Positions 61,310 through 64,000 of a stretch of 64,000 bases of DNA are shown in pieces. Under the pieces are notes generated by a model that was given only the letters and a program-made list of their open reading frames with translations, searched no databases and was not told where the DNA came from. Source of the DNA: Theropithecus gelada (Eukaryota; Chordata; Mammalia; Primates; Cercopithecidae); the NCBI RefSeq assembly GCF_003255815.1, contig NC_037668.1, positions 64,003,582-64,067,581 on the forward strand. The letters run 5' to 3'. The translations under genes were made by a program, and so were the position numbers. Position 1 is the first letter of the stretch, and every line of letters begins with the position of its first letter.

Positions 61310-63170
61310 CCAAAAATGTATAATTTGAATCTAATCATGAAACAAACCCAAACTGAAGGACATTCACAATAGGCCTGTATGTTTCAAAAACATCCATGTC
61401 AGATAGTTAAAGAAAAGCTGAAGAATGATTCTAGATTAAAGGAGACTAAAGACATACAACAAAGAAATACAGTGGGTGATCCTGGAGAAAAAAGGTATAA
61501 AGGACATGACTGGGCAACTGGTAAAATCTGAATATACACTGTTTACTAGATATTAGTATTGTATCAGCTAAATTTCCGGAACTTGCAAATTGCATTGTGG
61601 TTCTACGGGAGAATGTCCTTGTTCTTAGGTGATACATACTCAAGTGTTTCGGGGTGAACGGTCATGAAGTCTGTAACTTACTCTCAGGTCCCCGGAGGCA
61701 GAGGAGAAAGTCCAACCTGCTCAAATAGCTCCCAAGACCTGATTCACAGGTTCAGAGGGACCTGTGGCTTGTGGGTACACAGCCAACAGTGGCAGAACGT
61801 GCAGTCTCATATATGTTGGGCAGAGCCAGCCTGGCATGAACAGGAATTCAGTCTTGTACGGCCCCCTCTCTTCAATACTGTGCTATATCAAGGAAATGGT
61901 GGGTGGGGGGAGGGCCTACATGCAATCTCCGGGCCTGCCACCTGGTGGCATCTTTCTGCAGTGCATCTATTTACAGGGTTTCTCTGCACCAAGTACAGGA
62001 TGGTGGGGCCCTGCTCTCCGCAGGCTGATCAGGAAGGATGAACTCCATGGGAAGAGCCCACCTCAGCCACCTGTGTGAGTGGGGCTGGGCAATCAGATCG
62101 CAGGAGGCTGCTGTCTCTCTGCCCACTGTGGAGGTCCTCCAAAGGCTCCATGCTCTTCAGGAAGAACCCCAATTCCTCAGTGAGCCTAACCAGACCTAGA
62201 CTACCTCTCCAGCCTCACTGCCCTTACATGCACCCTAAATCCAGCCACACCAAATGACACAATCCCGAGTATGCCATGAACACCCCTGCCCCGCCCCGCT
62301 CTCCCTGATTGGCACATCCTTGTCCCTCGGTCCTCACTGAAATGTCACCTGCTGCACAAAGTCTTCACAGAAGGCCTCCTGCCAAAGCTGGCTGCTTCTC
62401 CTCCAACCCCCAGAGCACCTGAGCACACCTCCATCCCCTCCCACTGTGCTGCACATTGGTGTATCTGTCTGACTCCCCCATCTCAGGCTGTGGGCTCCCC
62501 TGAGGGAGCAACTCCCATCCACCGCTGCCTCCCTGCACCCAGCCCACTGCCCGGGCAAAGCTGGAAGAGAACACAGTGTGGGGCTGTTTGCTGGGCATCT
62601 ATAAGGCACCATGGTCCCTGTTGGGGCAGGAGACAGAAGCAGTTGAATAAAGAGGTACAAAGTGTGATTCACAGGAAAACTATGTCCAAGGAGAGGTCAG
62701 TGGCTGGAGTGGGACGCTGAAGAAAGTACAGATGGTCATACTAGCCAGTATCTGCCAACTCACAGCTGGAGACAGGGTGCCGCAGCTGTAGGTAACTGGG
62801 GCTGCACTCGATAGTCTGTCCGGGAAAAGCCCCACGTCAGAAACGCATGAGGCAGAATGGGGTCTAAGCTGGCTGGTCACCAGGGGTTACGCTTAGACAG
62901 CATTTGCTGCTGGAGAGCAACCCCTACGAAGAATCAAACCTATTCACAACATGCCTGCAGCTGTGCAGAAGCCCTCACTGATGAAGGGATGGACCAGGCC
63001 CTGTGTGGGAGAATCCCCCAAATCCAGCCAAACGATCTGCTTACCTGCGACAAGATGTGGGGAGTGTGTGAGTGACAGCCTGGCCTGTCCCTTCACACTG
63101 GTGACAGGTCCTCCATGCCCCTCCAGGTTTGTGGTGTGAAGGTCCTTCTGTTGGTCAGAAAAATTTCAAC
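61310..63170. other. STK40 5' intron, unique with an L2 piece
   Basis: About 62335-62480 has antisense L2 phrases ('aatgtcacctgctgcacaaag' and following). The rest is unremarkable. Confidence 0.5.
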
Positions 63171-63174
63171 CATG

Positions 63175-63479
63175 GCCGGGCGCGGTGGCTCAAGCCTGTA
63201 ATCCCAGCACTTTGGGAGGCCGAGACGGGCGGATGACGAGGTCAGGAGATCGAGACCATCCTGGCTAACACAGTGAAACCCCGTCTCTACTAAAAAAATA
63301 CAAAAAACTAGGCGGGCGAGGTGGCGGGCGCCTGTAGTCCCAGCTACTCGGGAGGCTGAGGCAGGAGAATGGCGGGAACCCGGGAGGCGGAGCTTGCAGT
63401 GAGCTGAGACCCGGCCACAGCACTCCAGCCCGGGCGACAGAGCGAGACTCCGTCTCAAAAAAAAAAAAAAAAAAAAAAA
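63175..63479 (+). mobile_element. Young Alu, Old World monkey type
   Basis: ggccgggcgcggtggctcaag start; 'ggcgggcgaggtggcgggcg' and 'gagacccggccacagcac'. Target duplication 'aaaaatttcaacca' on both sides. Confidence 0.94.
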
Positions 63480-63804
63480 GAAAAATTTCAACCACTTTCG
63501 CTTCTCTGAAGAGAACTTCTGGCCTAACTATGCATTTATGTGACTACACCTGGGGTGAAATGATGACACTCGAGGTGAGTGATGTGAAATCTGAATGTGT
63601 GATCCAACTGAGGTCACCACCCATGCTCTACAGACCACCTGTCCACACTAGGTGGCTGCCAGGTCTCTTGTAGATTACTGTGCGCCTCTCTGGGTGGTGA
63701 ATTTCAGACTTAGAACCTGCAAGGGCAGGTTCTCAGATTACCAACATAACTTAATTTTTACACATGGTTTTATAGTTTACAAAGCACTTGCGAATATAAT
63801 CATC

Positions 63805-63927
63805 CCTCAATATCCATGGGGGATTGGTTCCAGGACCTCTGACAGATACCAAAATCCAAGGATGCTTAAGTCCCTAATATAACGTTGTATTTGCATATAA
63901 CCTGTGCATATACTCCCATGCTACACT
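63805..63927. mobile_element. Tigger-like DNA transposon fragment
   Basis: 'tccctcaatatccatggggg', 'attggttccaggacctctga' and 'gtatttgcatataacctgtg' match a common primate Tigger/MER element; cut by the Alu at 63928. Confidence 0.75.
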
Positions 63928-64000
63928 TTTTTTTTTTTTTTTTTGATGGAGTCTCGCTCTATCACCCAGGCTGGAGTGCAGTGGCACGATGTTGGCTCAC
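63928..64000 (-). mobile_element. Alu, antisense, cut by window end
   Basis: Poly(T), 'gatggagtctcgctctatcac', continues past 64000. Confidence 0.93.

Overview
The window is primate nuclear DNA: roughly fifty Alu copies, L1, L2, MIR and DNA-transposon fossils, GT-AG introns and CpG islands. Gene order and protein sequence match the SH3D21 - EVA1B - STK40 block of human 1p34.3. Several young Alus (about 55614-55916, 63175-63479 and 24479-24787) carry the 'cgaggtggcgggcgcc' middle, and two of them the 'gatccggccac'/'gacccggccac' right arm, that I associate with Old World monkey AluYR-type elements. My best guess is therefore a cercopithecid such as a macaque, guenon or baboon; this is inference from remembered subfamily traits.

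Layout. 1-14734 (+): SH3D21 without its 5' end. I joined fifteen coding exons by hand; all phases agree and give 778 codons in the window. 14735-15640: short convergent gap. 15897-16645 (-): EVA1B, complete in two coding exons (167 aa), with a GC-rich promoter island to about 17.4 kb. 17.4-31.2 kb: intergenic, with MIR, L2-like and Alu repeats, a wrecked class I endogenous retrovirus (23361-28714) and a 49-bp minisatellite (about 30031-30228). 31236-53414 (-): STK40 from its polyadenylation signal to the exon holding the start codon. Ten coding exons add up to exactly 435 codons plus stop. 53415-64000: STK40 5' intron sequence, with the promoter beyond the window.

How the genes relate: SH3D21 is a multi-SH3 adaptor with a long low-complexity repeat region and a C-terminal coiled coil. 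EVA1B is a small single-pass membrane protein. STK40 is a Tribbles-like pseudokinase that serves as an adaptor for the COP1 ubiquitin ligase. Nothing suggests a joint pathway; they are ordinary neighbours in a conserved vertebrate block.

I found no undescribed biological system. The points worth a second look are: a false 122-bp duplication at the only ambiguous base (24356), which is an assembly artefact inside the provirus; a rearranged Alu chimera present twice in inverted orientation (3841-3990 and 6060-6210); a tight tail-to-tail Alu pair in an STK40 intron; two 8-mer miR-31 sites in the STK40 3' UTR; a coding minisatellite in SH3D21; and several nested insertions that can be dated relative to each other. 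Exon limits come from splice consensus and reading phase. Repeat limits are by eye, usually good to 5-15 bp.
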